Positions 50,052 to 59,007 of a stretch of 64,000 nucleotides of DNA are shown here, piece by piece (the stretch's first letter is position 1; each line of letters begins with the position of its first letter). The notes under the pieces are model-generated. The model saw nothing but the letters and a program-made list of their open reading frames with translations. It was not told where the DNA came from and ran no database searches. The stretch comes from CAVQBC01 sp963710665 (GTDB lineage Bacteria; Actinomycetota; Thermoleophilia; Solirubrobacterales; Solirubrobacteraceae): assembly GCA_963710665.1 (NCBI GenBank), contig CAVQBC010000003.1, forward strand, positions 1,426,001 through 1,490,000, written 5' to 3'. Both the position numbers and the translations under genes were made by a program.

Positions 50052-50291
50052 TCAGCTCTCGTCGGGCCACCGGCCGTGGCGGGCGAAGTACTCGCGCGCC
50101 TCGTCCTCGCGCGCCCGCTCCTCGTCGCCCGTGGCGCCCGCGCGGAACAGCACGTTGAGCAGCAGCACCGACAGCCCGGCGCCGACGCACATCGCGAAGC
50201 CCTCGACCCCGATCGTGCCGGGGAAGGCGACGAGCAGCACGACGCCCGCGACGCACAGCACGGCCGGGAGGACGTAGCGGACCCAGATCAT
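50052..50291 (-). CDS. Small two-span membrane protein
   Basis: A 79-residue protein; the ATG at 50291 has GGGGGGA upstream and begins the first membrane helix directly (MIWVRYVLPAVLCVAGVVLL). A short loop and a second span (FAMCVGAGLSVLLLNVLFRA) are followed by a charged tail RAREDEAREYFARHGRWPDE, a motif seen in small actinobacterial membrane proteins of unknown role. No partner gene is evident. Confidence 0.7.
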   Translation of the reverse strand: MIWVRYVLPAVLCVAGVVLLVAFPGTIGVEGFAMCVGAGLSVLLLNVLFRAGATGDEERAREDEAREYFARHGRWPDES

Positions 50292-50329
50292 GTCCCCCCA
50301 TGATGACGCGGCGGCGTCGTCCGCGGGCG

Positions 50330-50755
50330 TCACCCGCTGGGGAGATCCGGCGGCAGCGGCACCTCCTGGGGCGGGCGGCCCTCACCCTCCGACTCCCAGC
50401 TCTCCCACGCGAGCCCGTCACGGCCGCGGTGCTGGCCGGTGCCGCCCATCGCCAGCAGTGCGAGGCGCTCGGGTCCGCGGTTGACGAGGCGCCGGCGGAC
50501 CTCCGGCGCGACGCGGGCGGCGTCCCGGCGGCGCAGCTCGCGGATCTCGCCGCCGTCCAGCTCGAGGGTCAGCACGCCCTCGAGCACGATGTAGACCTCC
50601 TCCTGGCGCTCGTGCCGGTGCACGCGCCCCTGCTGCCCGGGCTCGAGCAGGATGAGGTTGAGCCCGAGGCTCGTCACGCCGAGGTCGCGGCGGAGCGCCA
50701 CGAAGCGCTCGCCGGCGTCGAAGTCGAGGGTGGTGAAAGCGGTGCCGGTTTCCAT
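50330..50755 (-). CDS. Cupin-domain protein
   Basis: A 141-residue single cupin: LNLILLEPGQQGRVHRHERQ and EEVYIVLEGVLTLELDGGEI give the first metal motif (G-x5-HxH-x4-E), and VNRGPERLALLAMGGTG the second strand region, where the last His is replaced. The C-terminus (GLAWESWESEGEGRPP) is acidic. It probably binds a metal or small ligand; substrate unknown. Start at the ATG at 50755 with the divergent gene beginning 43 bases away. Confidence 0.85.
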   Translation of the reverse strand: METGTAFTTLDFDAGERFVALRRDLGVTSLGLNLILLEPGQQGRVHRHERQEEVYIVLEGVLTLELDGGEIRELRRRDAARVAPEVRRRLVNRGPERLALLAMGGTGQHRGRDGLAWESWESEGEGRPPQEVPLPPDLPSG

Positions 50756-50798
50756 GGCCGGAAACGTAGCCGCCGGCGATCTGCGAGCCTCGGCGACC

Positions 50799-51260
50799 GT
50801 GCCCGCCCGCGACCCCCTCGCGCTCCTCGCCGACGCAGCGGTCGCGGGCGCCGCGGGCGCGGCGCTCAGCGGCGTGCCCTCGACGCTGCTCGTGCTGGCC
50901 CGCGGCGGCGACCCGCTGGACGGCGCGCGCGCCGCCGGGACGCTGCTGCTGCCCGGCGAGCGCCGCACGGCACCGCTGCTCGCCGCCGGGACCGCCGCCC
51001 ACCTGGGGATCTCGTTCGGCTGGGCGCTCGTGCTCGCGGCGGTCCTGCCGCGCGGCCGCGAGCTCCCGGCCGGGATCGCGGCCGGGCTTGCCATCGCCGC
51101 GCTCGACCTCGGCGTGATCGGCCGCCGCCGGCTGCCCGCCATCCGCGCGCTGCCCCAGGCCGACCAGTGGGCCGACCACGCCGCCTACGGCGCGGTCGTG
51201 GGGTGGACGCTGGCGCGCCGCCGCTCGCCGCGCCCGCGCGTGTCGAGTTCCGTGCGCTGA
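50799..51260 (+). CDS. Small hydrophobic membrane protein, unknown
   Basis: A 153-residue protein from a GTG at 50799 (VPARDPLALLADAAVAGAAG). Four hydrophobic stretches are separated by short charged loops; AAVLPRGRELPAGIAAGLAI and the last DHAAYGAVVGWTLARRRS are the most regular. The pattern resembles small DUF1440/DUF2938-like membrane proteins, but I cannot name the family. It converges on the MFS gene, 24 bases apart. Confidence 0.65.
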   Translation: MPARDPLALLADAAVAGAAGAALSGVPSTLLVLARGGDPLDGARAAGTLLLPGERRTAPLLAAGTAAHLGISFGWALVLAAVLPRGRELPAGIAAGLAIAALDLGVIGRRRLPAIRALPQADQWADHAAYGAVVGWTLARRRSPRPRVSSSVR

Positions 51261-51284
51261 GCGCCCGCAAGTCGACACGCGGCG

Positions 51285-52877
51285 CTACAGGTGGAACCGC
51301 AGCCGGTGGTGCGGCGAGGCCGCAGCGGCAGCCGCCGGGACGGCCTCGGGCGCATCCGCCTCGCCCGGCGAGCGGACATAGAGCCAGGTGAGCACGGTGC
51401 CGACGACCATCACGACCACCATCACCCAGTTCGCGCGCGCCAGCGCGTAGGTGAAGGTCTCGTCGACGACGCGCTCGATCGACGCGACGACCCCGGGATC
51501 GAAGCTGTCCAGGCGGGCGCGGGCGGCCGGCGAGCCGGCGAGCAGGCTGTCGAGCTCGGTGCGCTCGGGATCGAGCCCGCTCGCCGTGCCGGCCAGCAGC
51601 GAGGACAGGCGGTCCTGCTGGAGGTGCTGGAAGAGCGCGCCGAGCACCGCGAGGATCAGCGCGCCCGACAGGACGCGGTTCATGGCCAGCACGCCCGCGG
51701 CGATGCCGGCCTTCTCGGCGGGCATGGCCGCCATCGCGGCGGCCGACATCGGCGCGTAGACCAGGCCGAGCGCGACGCCGAGCAGCAGCAGGCCCGGCAG
51801 CACGAGCGCGTAGCCGGTGTCGGGCGTCATCTGGGTCTGGATCAGGACGCCGGCCGTGCCGCACGCCATCCCGGCGGTCATCACGAGCCGCGTGCCGAAG
51901 CGCCGCACCACCCGGCCTGCCAGCGGCGAGATGAGGATCATCGGGACGGTGACCGGCAGGATCAGGATGCCGCTGACGAGCGGCGAGTAGCCGAGCACGT
52001 CCTGCAGGTACTGCGGCTGGAAGAAGTCGACGCCCCAGTAGCAGCCGACCAGGCAGAAGGCGGCGGCGCTGGCGCCGAAGTACGGGCCGTTGCGGAACAG
52101 CGAGAACTCGACCAGCGGCGAGCGTACGCGGTGCTCGACGAACCAGAACGCGACGAGCGAGAGCAGCCCGACGCCGAACAGGACGACCGTCTGCCACGCG
52201 CCCCAGCCCCAGTCCTTGCCCTCGATCAGCGCCATGACGACCCCGGCGAGGCCGACGGTCAGCGTGACCAGGCCCGCCACGTCGATCCGGTGCGCGGCGG
52301 TCTCGTCGCGCGACTCCTGCGCGGCGATGCGCGTGAGCGTCAGCCCGAGCGCCGCGAACGGGAGGCACAGCCAGAAGATCCAGCGCCAGCCGAGCGCGTC
52401 GATCAGCACGCCGCCCACCAGCGGGCCGACCGCCAGCCCCATCGCCGACACGGCCGTCCAGATGCCGAGCGCCCGCGGACGCTCCTCGGGCGGGAAGTCG
52501 TGGCTGACGATCGCCAGCGAGAGGCCGAGCATGCTCGACCCGCCCGTGCCCTGGATCACGCGCGCCGCGATCAGCACCTCCGGGCTCGGCGCGAGGGCGG
52601 CGAGCACCGACCCGGCCGTGAACAGCAGCATGCCGGCGAGGAACACCCGGCGGCGCCCGAGGATGTCGCCGAGGCGGCCCGCCGTCACGACGAGCACCGC
52701 GAGCACGAGCAGGTAGCCGTTGACGATCCACTGCAGCTCGCTGTTGCTCGCGTCGAGGTCGTGCTGGATCGGCGGGATGGCGAGCACCACCACGCTCGAG
52801 TCGAGCATCAGCAGGAAGAGGCCCATGCACGCCCCGGTGAGCGCCCACCAGCGCCGGTTCTCGGCGGTCATCCACAT
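51285..52877 (-). CDS. DHA2-family MFS drug transporter (EmrB/QacA-like)
   Basis: A 530-residue transporter with 14 predicted spans. ATG at 52877. First helix LTGACMGLFLLMLDSSVVVL with the D-S motif of the DHA2 subfamily; NGYLLVLAVLVVTAGRLGDI followed by LGRRRVF (motif A); RVIQGTGGSSMLGLSLAIVS (motif C region); LGWRWIFWLCLPFAALGLTL. The C-terminal 50 residues are a soluble tail. It expels toxic organics by proton antiport. The GntR-type regulator immediately upstream (53547) probably controls it. Confidence 0.92.
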   Translation of the reverse strand: MWMTAENRRWWALTGACMGLFLLMLDSSVVVLAIPPIQHDLDASNSELQWIVNGYLLVLAVLVVTAGRLGDILGRRRVFLAGMLLFTAGSVLAALAPSPEVLIAARVIQGTGGSSMLGLSLAIVSHDFPPEERPRALGIWTAVSAMGLAVGPLVGGVLIDALGWRWIFWLCLPFAALGLTLTRIAAQESRDETAAHRIDVAGLVTLTVGLAGVVMALIEGKDWGWGAWQTVVLFGVGLLSLVAFWFVEHRVRSPLVEFSLFRNGPYFGASAAAFCLVGCYWGVDFFQPQYLQDVLGYSPLVSGILILPVTVPMILISPLAGRVVRRFGTRLVMTAGMACGTAGVLIQTQMTPDTGYALVLPGLLLLGVALGLVYAPMSAAAMAAMPAEKAGIAAGVLAMNRVLSGALILAVLGALFQHLQQDRLSSLLAGTASGLDPERTELDSLLAGSPAARARLDSFDPGVVASIERVVDETFTYALARANWVMVVVMVVGTVLTWLYVRSPGEADAPEAVPAAAAAASPHHRLRFHL

Positions 52878-52908
52878 GCCGGGGCGGCCCCGCGGGGCCG
52901 GGCAGGGC

Positions 52909-53547
52909 TCACGTCCGTGACGAGTCGCCGGACGACGGGGCCTGCTCGCTGAGCTGCGCCTCGAGGTCCGGCAGCGCGTGCATGAAGTTCTCGCGCACGC
53001 CCTGGGCCGCCTCCGCGCGGTCGCCGCGCTCCAGCGCGTCGATGATCGCGTCGTGCTGCGCGGCCGAGCGCTCGATGCGCTCGGGCTCGATCATGTACGC
53101 GCGCTCGTAGCGCAGCAGCGACCGGCGCACCGGCCGCAGCACGTCGAGCAGGCGCTCGTTGTCGCAGTGGCGCAGGAGCGCGACGTGGAAGTCGTCGTCG
53201 GCGGCCATCGCGGCGATCGGGTCGGGCGCCGCGCGCAGCCGCGCGTTGGCCTCGCGCATCACGCCGAGCGTCCCCGCGTCGTAGGGCGGCGCCTCGCGCA
53301 CGGCGAGGCACTCGAGCATCAGCGCGGCGGGATAGAGCTCGCGCAGCTCGCCGGCGTCGAGCCGCGTTGCCCGGTAGCCCCCGCCCGGGGTGCGCTCGGC
53401 GAGCCCCTCCGCCGCGAGCGCCTCGAGCGCCTCGGCGACCGCCTCGGGCTCCACGCCGAGGTGCTCCGCGACGACCTCGACGCAGGCCGGATCGTCGTTG
53501 CCCAGCAGGCCGATCACGACGCGGACATCGGGGGTGTCCGGAGGCAC
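52909..53547 (-). CDS. GntR-family regulator with FCD ligand-binding domain
   Basis: A 212-residue regulator from a GTG at 53547. The N-terminal winged helix (VVAEHLGVEPEAVAEALEAL, then AERTPGGGYRATRL, the wing) is followed from about residue 70 by an all-helical FCD domain: AALMLECLAVREAPPYDAGT, DDDFHVALLRHCDNERLLDV (first Asp/His metal pair) and AQHDAIIDALERGDRAEAAQ with the later His. The 31-base gap to the MFS gene on the same strand indicates a regulator-transporter operon. Confidence 0.88.
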   Translation of the reverse strand: MPPDTPDVRVVIGLLGNDDPACVEVVAEHLGVEPEAVAEALEALAAEGLAERTPGGGYRATRLDAGELRELYPAALMLECLAVREAPPYDAGTLGVMREANARLRAAPDPIAAMAADDDFHVALLRHCDNERLLDVLRPVRRSLLRYERAYMIEPERIERSAAQHDAIIDALERGDRAEAAQGVRENFMHALPDLEAQLSEQAPSSGDSSRT

Positions 53548-53599
53548 GGCGACCGAGTCTAGGCGCAGCGGGCGGGTGATTGCCAGGTTTCCCGCGCCG

Positions 53600-54586
53600 T
53601 CAGGTGGAGACGGTCAGGACGAGCTTTCCGCGGTGCTCGTCGGCCGCCATGAAGGCCTGCGCCTCGGCGGCGCGGTCGAGCGGATACGTGCGGTCGATGA
53701 TCGGGCGAAGCTCGCCGCGTTCCATCGCGGGCAGCAGGTTCTCCCCGACGGCTCGGGCGATCTGCGCGTACTGCGCGAGCGACCGGGTCCGGAACGTGAC
53801 GCCGACGATGCGCGCGCGCTTGTAGGCCAGCGACTCCAGGTCGAGCTCGCCCTTCGCGCCGGCGAGCCGGCCGACGCTGACCAGCCGGCCCTCGATCGCC
53901 AGCGAGCGGATCGCGTCGGGAAGCGTGTCCCCGCCGACGTGATCGACGATGACGTCGGCGCCGCGTCCGCCGGTCGCCTTCAGAACGGCGTCCGCGACGG
54001 ACTCGGACGTGGTGTGGATCACGAGATCGGCGCCGGCCGAGACCACTTGCGCGTGCGCGCGCCCGGTCCGGATCGTGCCCATGATCATCCCCGCGCCGAG
54101 GTGACGCGCGATCTGGATGCCGGTGAGGCCGACCGGCGTGCTCGCTCCCTGCACCACGACCACCTCGCCGGGGGCGAGCCCCGCGGCGTTGACCAGGGCG
54201 TCGTACCCGGTCTGGAGGCCGGAGACCGCGGCGGCGGCCTCGACCAGGCTCCACGTACCCGGCACGGAGATGGCCAGGCGCGCGTCGAGCACGGCTCTCT
54301 GGGCGTATCCGCCGGCCACCAGCCCCATCACCCGGTCGCCGGTCCGGATCGTCTCGACGTCGGCTCCGACCTGCGCGACGACGCCGGCGGCGTCCATCCC
54401 GGCGATCCGCGCGCCGTCTCCGGCGCTCCCGGGGCCTGGCTCATGACGACCCGCCCGCTGGGCGAGGTCGGCCCGGTTCACCGCGGCCGCGGCCACGTCG
54501 ACGAGGACCTCGTGCGGCCCGGGGCGGGGCTCGGCGACGTCGGCGACGCGCAGCGCCCCGTCGGCGGCGATGACGACGGCCTTCAC
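53600..54586 (-). CDS. Quinone oxidoreductase-like MDR enzyme
   Basis: A 328-residue medium-chain reductase: VDVAAAAVNRADLAQRAGRH and IAGMDAAGVVAQVGADVETI (GroES-like domain without zinc cysteines), SGLQTGYDALVNAAGLAPGE, VVVQGASTPVGLTGIQIARH (Rossmann; the usual GxG is altered to S-T-P-V-G), DVIVDHVGGDTLPDAIRSLA and RTYPLDRAAEAQAFMAADEH. Related in fold but not close to the MDR at 21219. Probably an NADPH-dependent quinone or enone reductase. Single gene, no clear operon. Confidence 0.9.
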   Translation of the reverse strand: MKAVVIAADGALRVADVAEPRPGPHEVLVDVAAAAVNRADLAQRAGRHEPGPGSAGDGARIAGMDAAGVVAQVGADVETIRTGDRVMGLVAGGYAQRAVLDARLAISVPGTWSLVEAAAAVSGLQTGYDALVNAAGLAPGEVVVVQGASTPVGLTGIQIARHLGAGMIMGTIRTGRAHAQVVSAGADLVIHTTSESVADAVLKATGGRGADVIVDHVGGDTLPDAIRSLAIEGRLVSVGRLAGAKGELDLESLAYKRARIVGVTFRTRSLAQYAQIARAVGENLLPAMERGELRPIIDRTYPLDRAAEAQAFMAADEHRGKLVLTVST

Positions 54587-54610
54587 GGGCGCGGCAGCCG
54601 CCTCGTTTCT

Positions 54611-55990
54611 CTAGCCCCCGAGGACCGCGCCGTCCTCGATCTCCAGCCGCCCGTCGCCGTCGTTGTCGACCTCGACGCGGCCGCGGGCGACGACGCCGCG
54701 GCCGAAGGCGACGTCGCCGTCGACCACGAAGCGCTCGCACTCGACGAGGGACGGCGGCCCGGCGGGGAAGCGGGCGTCGAAGTCGCGCAGCAGCTTGTAG
54801 TGGGCGGAGTCGAGCGCGACGTAGGGCGGGATGCCGTCGCGCTCCGGCGCGAGCGCGACGCTCCCGTCCTCGCCGAGCACGTAGGCGTCCGAGCGGAGCG
54901 CCAGCAGGTCGTCGGTCGTCTTGACCGGCGAGAAGCGCCCGCGCGGCACGTACAGCGCGCGGGCGCCCTCGAACGCGCCCACCGCCGCGCCCATCGCGGT
55001 CTCGAGCTGGAAGACCTCGGGCGTCGAGGCGTCGCCGGGATCGACGGTCTTGCGGTTGACGATCATCGGCAGCCCGAGCACGCCCTCGCGCTCGGCCAGC
55101 ACCTCGCGCAGCCGCGGCAGGCTCACCCACAGGTTGTTGGTGTTCACGAAGCCCCAGCGGCTCGTGTCCTGGAAGGACTCCTGGTCTGCGTCCGGCACCT
55201 GGGAGGTCTCGCGCAGGATGAGCTGCCCGCTGTCGACGCGGCGGGCGAGGTGCCCGCCCTTGCGGTCGGCCTCGGTGCGGTCGCAGATCTCCATCAGGAA
55301 CGGGATCTCCTCGGCGGCGAGCCAGGCGAGGATGCGCGGGTCGAGCACCGCCCCGAGGTTGTCCGAGTTGCTCATGAACGCGTACTCGTAGCCGCGGTCG
55401 AGCAGCGCGTCGAGCGTGCCGGAGGTCAGCAGCGCGGTGTAGAGGTCGCCGTGGCCGGGCGGGCACCACTCGAGCGACGGGTCGTCCGGCCAGCTCACCG
55501 GCATCAGGTCGTCGACCCGGATCTTCGGCTCCTTGTTCTGCACGAAGTCGGCGGGGACGTCGGCCGGGAGGTCGTCGACGCGCTCGAGCGCGGCGAGCGT
55601 GTCGTCGCGCGTGTAGAAGCTGTTCATCAGCACGAGCGGCAGGCGCGCGTCGTGGCGCCGGCGCAGGTCGAGCACCTGGCGCACGATGATGTCGAGGAAC
55701 GAGTGCCCGTCCTTGGCCTCGATCAGCGACTTGGCCCGCGTCATCCCCATGCTGGTCCCGAGGCCGCCGTTGAGCTTGAGCACGACGGCCTTGTCCATCG
55801 GCGCCTCGGCGTGCGGCAGCTCGCGCGCGTCGGGCACGTCGGGGACCGGCTCGAGGCCGGCGTCGGGCAGCATCCCCGACTCGCCCGCCACGAGCTGGCC
55901 GTAGTAGTGGCGGAAGTTCGCGATGGCGGCGTCGGGCACGCCCTCGCGGCGCATCTTCTCCTCGGCGGCCTTCAGACCCTCGTCGGACAC
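54611..55990 (-). CDS. UTP-glucose-1-phosphate uridylyltransferase (eukaryotic-type UDPGP family)
   Basis: A 459-residue enzyme from a GTG at 55990. Nucleotide loop VVLKLNGGLGTSMGMTRAKS (residues 68-87), FLDIIVRQVLDLRR, LVLMNSFYTRDDTLAALE, PPGHGDLYTALLTSGTLDAL, YAFMSNSDNLGAVLDPRI and NTNNLWVSLPRLREVLAE. The C-terminal part is a short beta-helix. This is the UDPGP (plant/animal-like) form rather than GalU. It supplies UDP-glucose, feeding the uronic-acid and other sugar nucleotides used in the glycan locus, although it lies outside the locus proper. Confidence 0.93.
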   Translation of the reverse strand: MSDEGLKAAEEKMRREGVPDAAIANFRHYYGQLVAGESGMLPDAGLEPVPDVPDARELPHAEAPMDKAVVLKLNGGLGTSMGMTRAKSLIEAKDGHSFLDIIVRQVLDLRRRHDARLPLVLMNSFYTRDDTLAALERVDDLPADVPADFVQNKEPKIRVDDLMPVSWPDDPSLEWCPPGHGDLYTALLTSGTLDALLDRGYEYAFMSNSDNLGAVLDPRILAWLAAEEIPFLMEICDRTEADRKGGHLARRVDSGQLILRETSQVPDADQESFQDTSRWGFVNTNNLWVSLPRLREVLAEREGVLGLPMIVNRKTVDPGDASTPEVFQLETAMGAAVGAFEGARALYVPRGRFSPVKTTDDLLALRSDAYVLGEDGSVALAPERDGIPPYVALDSAHYKLLRDFDARFPAGPPSLVECERFVVDGDVAFGRGVVARGRVEVDNDGDGRLEIEDGAVLGG

Positions 55991-56042
55991 GGCGCGGATC
56001 GTAGGGGCCGGGCGTGAGCCGTGCGGCGCGGCCCAGGGGCTT

Positions 56043-56175
56043 TCACCCTCGCTCGTGGTGCTCGCGGAGCGCCTCGGAAACGGTCAGCGTTGCGACTCTC
56101 GACGAACGCCACTTCCGCGCGGTGCGCCCGCTCGCGAGCGGTCAGGCGTTCCGCCTGCTGCCGATGGACCGGTGA
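56043..56175 (+). pseudogene. PIN-domain toxin C-terminal remnant
   Basis: In one frame SPSLVVLAERLGNGQR is followed, after a one-base slip near 56089, by ATLDERHFRAVRPLASGQAF and RLLPMDR with a TGA at 56173. The AERL...VATLD-RHF-VRP arrangement is the C-terminal third of VapC-like PIN toxins (last acidic Asp of the active site). No N-terminal two-thirds and no antitoxin precede it, so it is a decayed fragment left between the UGPase and thioesterase genes. Confidence 0.55.
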
Positions 56176-56196
56176 GCGCCGGCTGCCGGGCCGGCT

Positions 56197-56688
56197 TCAG
56201 CCAGAGACCCGCCGCGCCTCGCCGGGGGCGGCGAGGCGGACGTCGCGGCGCAGGTTCGCCTCGCGGTGCCGGCGCTCGTCCTCGGCGGTCTCGGGCACCA
56301 TCGACGGCAGCGGCAGGGGCTTCTCGTCCTCGCCCAGCGCGACCATCGTCATGTAGGCCGTGACGGTATGGCGGCGCTCGCCCGTGCGGACGTCCTCGGC
56401 CTCGACCCGCACGCCCACCTCCATCGAGGTGCGCCAGGACGCGTTGACGGTGCCGCGCAGCGTGACCAGGTCGCCGACGTGGATCGGCGCGCGGAACCGC
56501 ATCCCGTCCACCGCGGCGGTGACGACGCGTCCGCCGGCCAGCCGGGTCGCCGCGATCACCGCGACGTCGTCGCAGAGCTTCATGATCCAGCCGCCGTGCA
56601 CGTAGCCGGCCATGTTGGCGTCCTGGACGCCGGTGCGGAACGTGAGGACGGAGATCGTCTCGGCGGGGCGGCGCACGGGGTCGGTCAT
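56197..56688 (-). CDS. Acyl-CoA thioesterase (hotdog fold)
   Basis: A 163-residue single-hotdog thioesterase: SVLTFRTGVQDANMAGYVHG, GGWIMKLCDDVAVIAATRLA (the helix with the catalytic Asp), AVDGMRFRAPIHVGDLVTLR and VNASWRTSMEVGVRVEAEDV. The charged C-terminal helix (AEDERRHREANLRRDVRL) is typical of YciA/ACOT enzymes. The ATG at 56688 overlaps the TGA of the gamma-glutamyltransferase gene, so they are coupled. It hydrolyses acyl-CoA in the cytoplasm. Confidence 0.9.
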   Translation of the reverse strand: MTDPVRRPAETISVLTFRTGVQDANMAGYVHGGWIMKLCDDVAVIAATRLAGGRVVTAAVDGMRFRAPIHVGDLVTLRGTVNASWRTSMEVGVRVEAEDVRTGERRHTVTAYMTMVALGEDEKPLPLPSMVPETAEDERRHREANLRRDVRLAAPGEARRVSG

Positions 56689-58490
56689 CAGCGCCCGACA
56701 GCGTACCCCTGCATCCCGCGCGGGTTCGCCGCGCCGCGCAACACGCCGTCCGGCGAGCGCGACACCGCGCTCAGGCGCCCGATCGACCACGGCCCCATGA
56801 TCTCGACGTCGTGCCCGCGGCGGCGCAGCTCGTCGACCTCGGCCGGATCGAAGCGCTCCTCCACGTGGATCCGCCCCGGCTGGATCGCGCGCGGGTAGAA
56901 GGAGCTCGGCAGGTGCGAGGTGTGGAACCCCGGGGCGTCGATCGCCTCCTGCAGGTTGCGTCCGTGGTGGACGTGGCTGAGGAACAGCGCGAGCGACCAC
57001 TGGTCCTGCTGGTCGCCGCCGGGGGTGCCCCACGACAGCCGCGTCTCGCCGCCGTCGCGCAGCGCCAGCGACGGGCTGAGCGTCGTGCGCGGCCGCCGGC
57101 GCGGGGCCATCGAGCTCGCGAGGCCCTCCATCGGCCAGAACATCTGGCCGCGCGTGCCCAGGCAGAAGCCGAGGCCGGGGATCGCCGGCGAGCTCTGCAG
57201 CCAGCCGCCGCTCGGGGTCGCCGAGACGATGTTGCCGTGGCGATCGGCGACGTCGACGTGGCAGGTGTCGCCCTGGTGGCCCTCGGCGGGGGCGCCCATC
57301 GTCGGCTCGCCCACGCCGACCAGCGCGTCGTCCAGCTCGTCCGCACGGCGGAGCGGGCCGGGGAGCAGCGGGGCGCGCCCGTCGACCGTCCCCGGCCGCA
57401 GCTCGTGCGAGGCCTCGGCGGCGTCGACCAGCGCGTGGCGCCCGGCGGCGTACTCGCGGCTCAGGAGCTGCTCGAGCGGCACCTCGGCGCTGTCGCCGTA
57501 CCACGCGTCGCGATCGGCGAAGGCGAGCTTCGCGCACTCCACGACCGTGTGCACGTAGTCGGCGCTCCCCGGGTCCATCGCGCCGAGGTCGAAGTGCTCG
57601 AGCAGCGCGAGCTGCTGCAGCAGGACCGGCCCCTGGCCCCAGGGCCCGGTCTTGCACACGGTCCAGCCCTCGTAGTCGAATGTCGCCGGCGCCTCGACGG
57701 TGGCGTGGTAGGCGGCGAGGTCGGAGGCCGTGAGCAGCCCGCGCTGGCGCTCCCCGCTCGAGTCGAAGACCTCGGCGGTCTCGACGAAGTCCGTGATCGC
57801 CTCCGCGACGAAGCCGCGCAGGAACGCGTCGCGCGCCGCCTCGATCTGCTCGTCGCGATCGGTCGAGCGCGCCGCGGCCTCCTCGCCGATGCGCCGGTAG
57901 GTCGCCGCAAGGACCGGGTTGCGCATCCGCGCGCCCGCGGCCGGCGTGGCGCCGCCGGGCAGCCACAGCTCCGCCGACGTCGGCCACTCGGCCTCGAACA
58001 GCGGCGCCATGTCCTCGATCGCGCCGGCGATCCGCGGCATGACCGGGAAGCCGTCCTCGGCGTAGCCGATCGCGTAGCGCAGGACGTCGGCGAGCGGCAT
58101 CGTCCCGTAGTCGCGCAGCAGCAGCATCCAAGCGTCGAACGCGCCCGGCACGCACGCCGCGAGCAGCCCGATGCCGGGCACGAGCTCGAGCCCGAGCCCG
58201 CGGAAGTGCTCGACCGTCGCGCCGGCGGGCGACGGCCCCTGGCCGCAGATGACGTCGACCGTCTCGCGGCCGGCGTCGTAGAGGAGCAGCGGCAGGTCGC
58301 CGCCCGGGCCGTTGAGGTGCGGCTCGACGACCTGCAGCGCGAGCCCGGCCGCGACCGCGGCGTCGAACGCGTTGCCGCCCCGCTCGAGCGTCGCCATCCC
58401 GGCGGCGGACGCGAGCCAGTGGGTCGAGGCGACCATCCCGAACGTGCCCGACAGCTCCGGGCGGGTGGTGAACGGCGGCTCGGCGGTCAC
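56688..58490 (-). CDS. ggt: Gamma-glutamyltransferase family protein
   Basis: A 600-residue N-terminal-nucleophile hydrolase precursor from a GTG at 58490. Large-subunit marks are STHWLASAAGMATLERGGNA, FDAAVAAGLALQVVEPHLNG, GPGGDLPLLLYDAG and AACVPGAFDAWMLLLRDYGT. The self-cleavage/nucleophile threonine is in GHQGDTCHVDVADRHGNIVS. Small-subunit marks: SPSLALRDGGETRLSWGTPG, GGDQQDQWSLALFLSHVHHG and ATNRG-like ends. No obvious signal peptide, so probably intracellular. The start GTG overlaps the stop of a decayed peptide-ABC-transporter gene (GTGA), and peptide or amide catabolism is the likely setting. Confidence 0.92.
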   Translation of the reverse strand: MTAEPPFTTRPELSGTFGMVASTHWLASAAGMATLERGGNAFDAAVAAGLALQVVEPHLNGPGGDLPLLLYDAGRETVDVICGQGPSPAGATVEHFRGLGLELVPGIGLLAACVPGAFDAWMLLLRDYGTMPLADVLRYAIGYAEDGFPVMPRIAGAIEDMAPLFEAEWPTSAELWLPGGATPAAGARMRNPVLAATYRRIGEEAAARSTDRDEQIEAARDAFLRGFVAEAITDFVETAEVFDSSGERQRGLLTASDLAAYHATVEAPATFDYEGWTVCKTGPWGQGPVLLQQLALLEHFDLGAMDPGSADYVHTVVECAKLAFADRDAWYGDSAEVPLEQLLSREYAAGRHALVDAAEASHELRPGTVDGRAPLLPGPLRRADELDDALVGVGEPTMGAPAEGHQGDTCHVDVADRHGNIVSATPSGGWLQSSPAIPGLGFCLGTRGQMFWPMEGLASSMAPRRRPRTTLSPSLALRDGGETRLSWGTPGGDQQDQWSLALFLSHVHHGRNLQEAIDAPGFHTSHLPSSFYPRAIQPGRIHVEERFDPAEVDELRRRGHDVEIMGPWSIGRLSAVSRSPDGVLRGAANPRGMQGYAVGR

Positions 58491-58947
58491 CGCGAGCGGG
58501 CTCCGTCGTAGGCGGCCGCGGCGATCCGCGCGGGCTCGCCGTCCTCGCCCACGAGGTGGCAGGCGGCGAAGTGCCCGTCGCCCGCCGCGTCGCGCGGCAC
58601 CGGGCATGCCTGCTCGGCGGCCCGCGGCCGCTGCCGCGGCTCGGCTCGCCCTCGGACCACGCGCCGGCGCGAGCGCTGCACGGCGGGGTCGGGGACGACG
58701 GCGGCGGACGCAGCGCCTGCGCAGGTGGCCGGCGCGCCGAACATGTCGCGGGCCGGTCTCGAGGATGCGGCCGAGGTACATCACCGCCACACGGTCGCAG
58801 AAGTACTCGACGGTCGAGAGGTCGTGGGTGATGAACAGGGGTCCTCCGCGGCGCCACCGCCGCCGCACCCCGTCCCGGCGACGAGCAGCACGAAGAGGGC
58901 GATCACGACGCCGGCCCCCGCTCGGCGATGACGGGCCCCCCGCTCAT
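58487..58947 (-). pseudogene. Deletion scar of a peptide ABC-transporter operon
   Basis: From an ATG at 58947 after GGAGGGAG, a lipoprotein signal appears if two bases of the six-G run are ignored: GVVIALFVLLVAGTGCGGGG (lipobox VAGTGC), the expected start of a substrate-binding protein. Within a few codons it jumps to PLFITHDLSTVEYFCDRVAV and MYLGRILETG, the H-loop region of an OppF/DppF ATPase. Scattered frames of that ATPase's tail follow (MFGAPA; GDGHFAACHLV) to a TGA that overlaps the ggt start. The first and last genes of a dpp-type operon are thus joined, with permeases and most ATPase sequence missing. Confidence 0.7.
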
Positions 58948-59007
58948 CTCCCTCCCTCGAGCCGGTCTCCCGGGGCGGCCCGCACTAAACGCGGCTGACC
59001 GCGAGCG

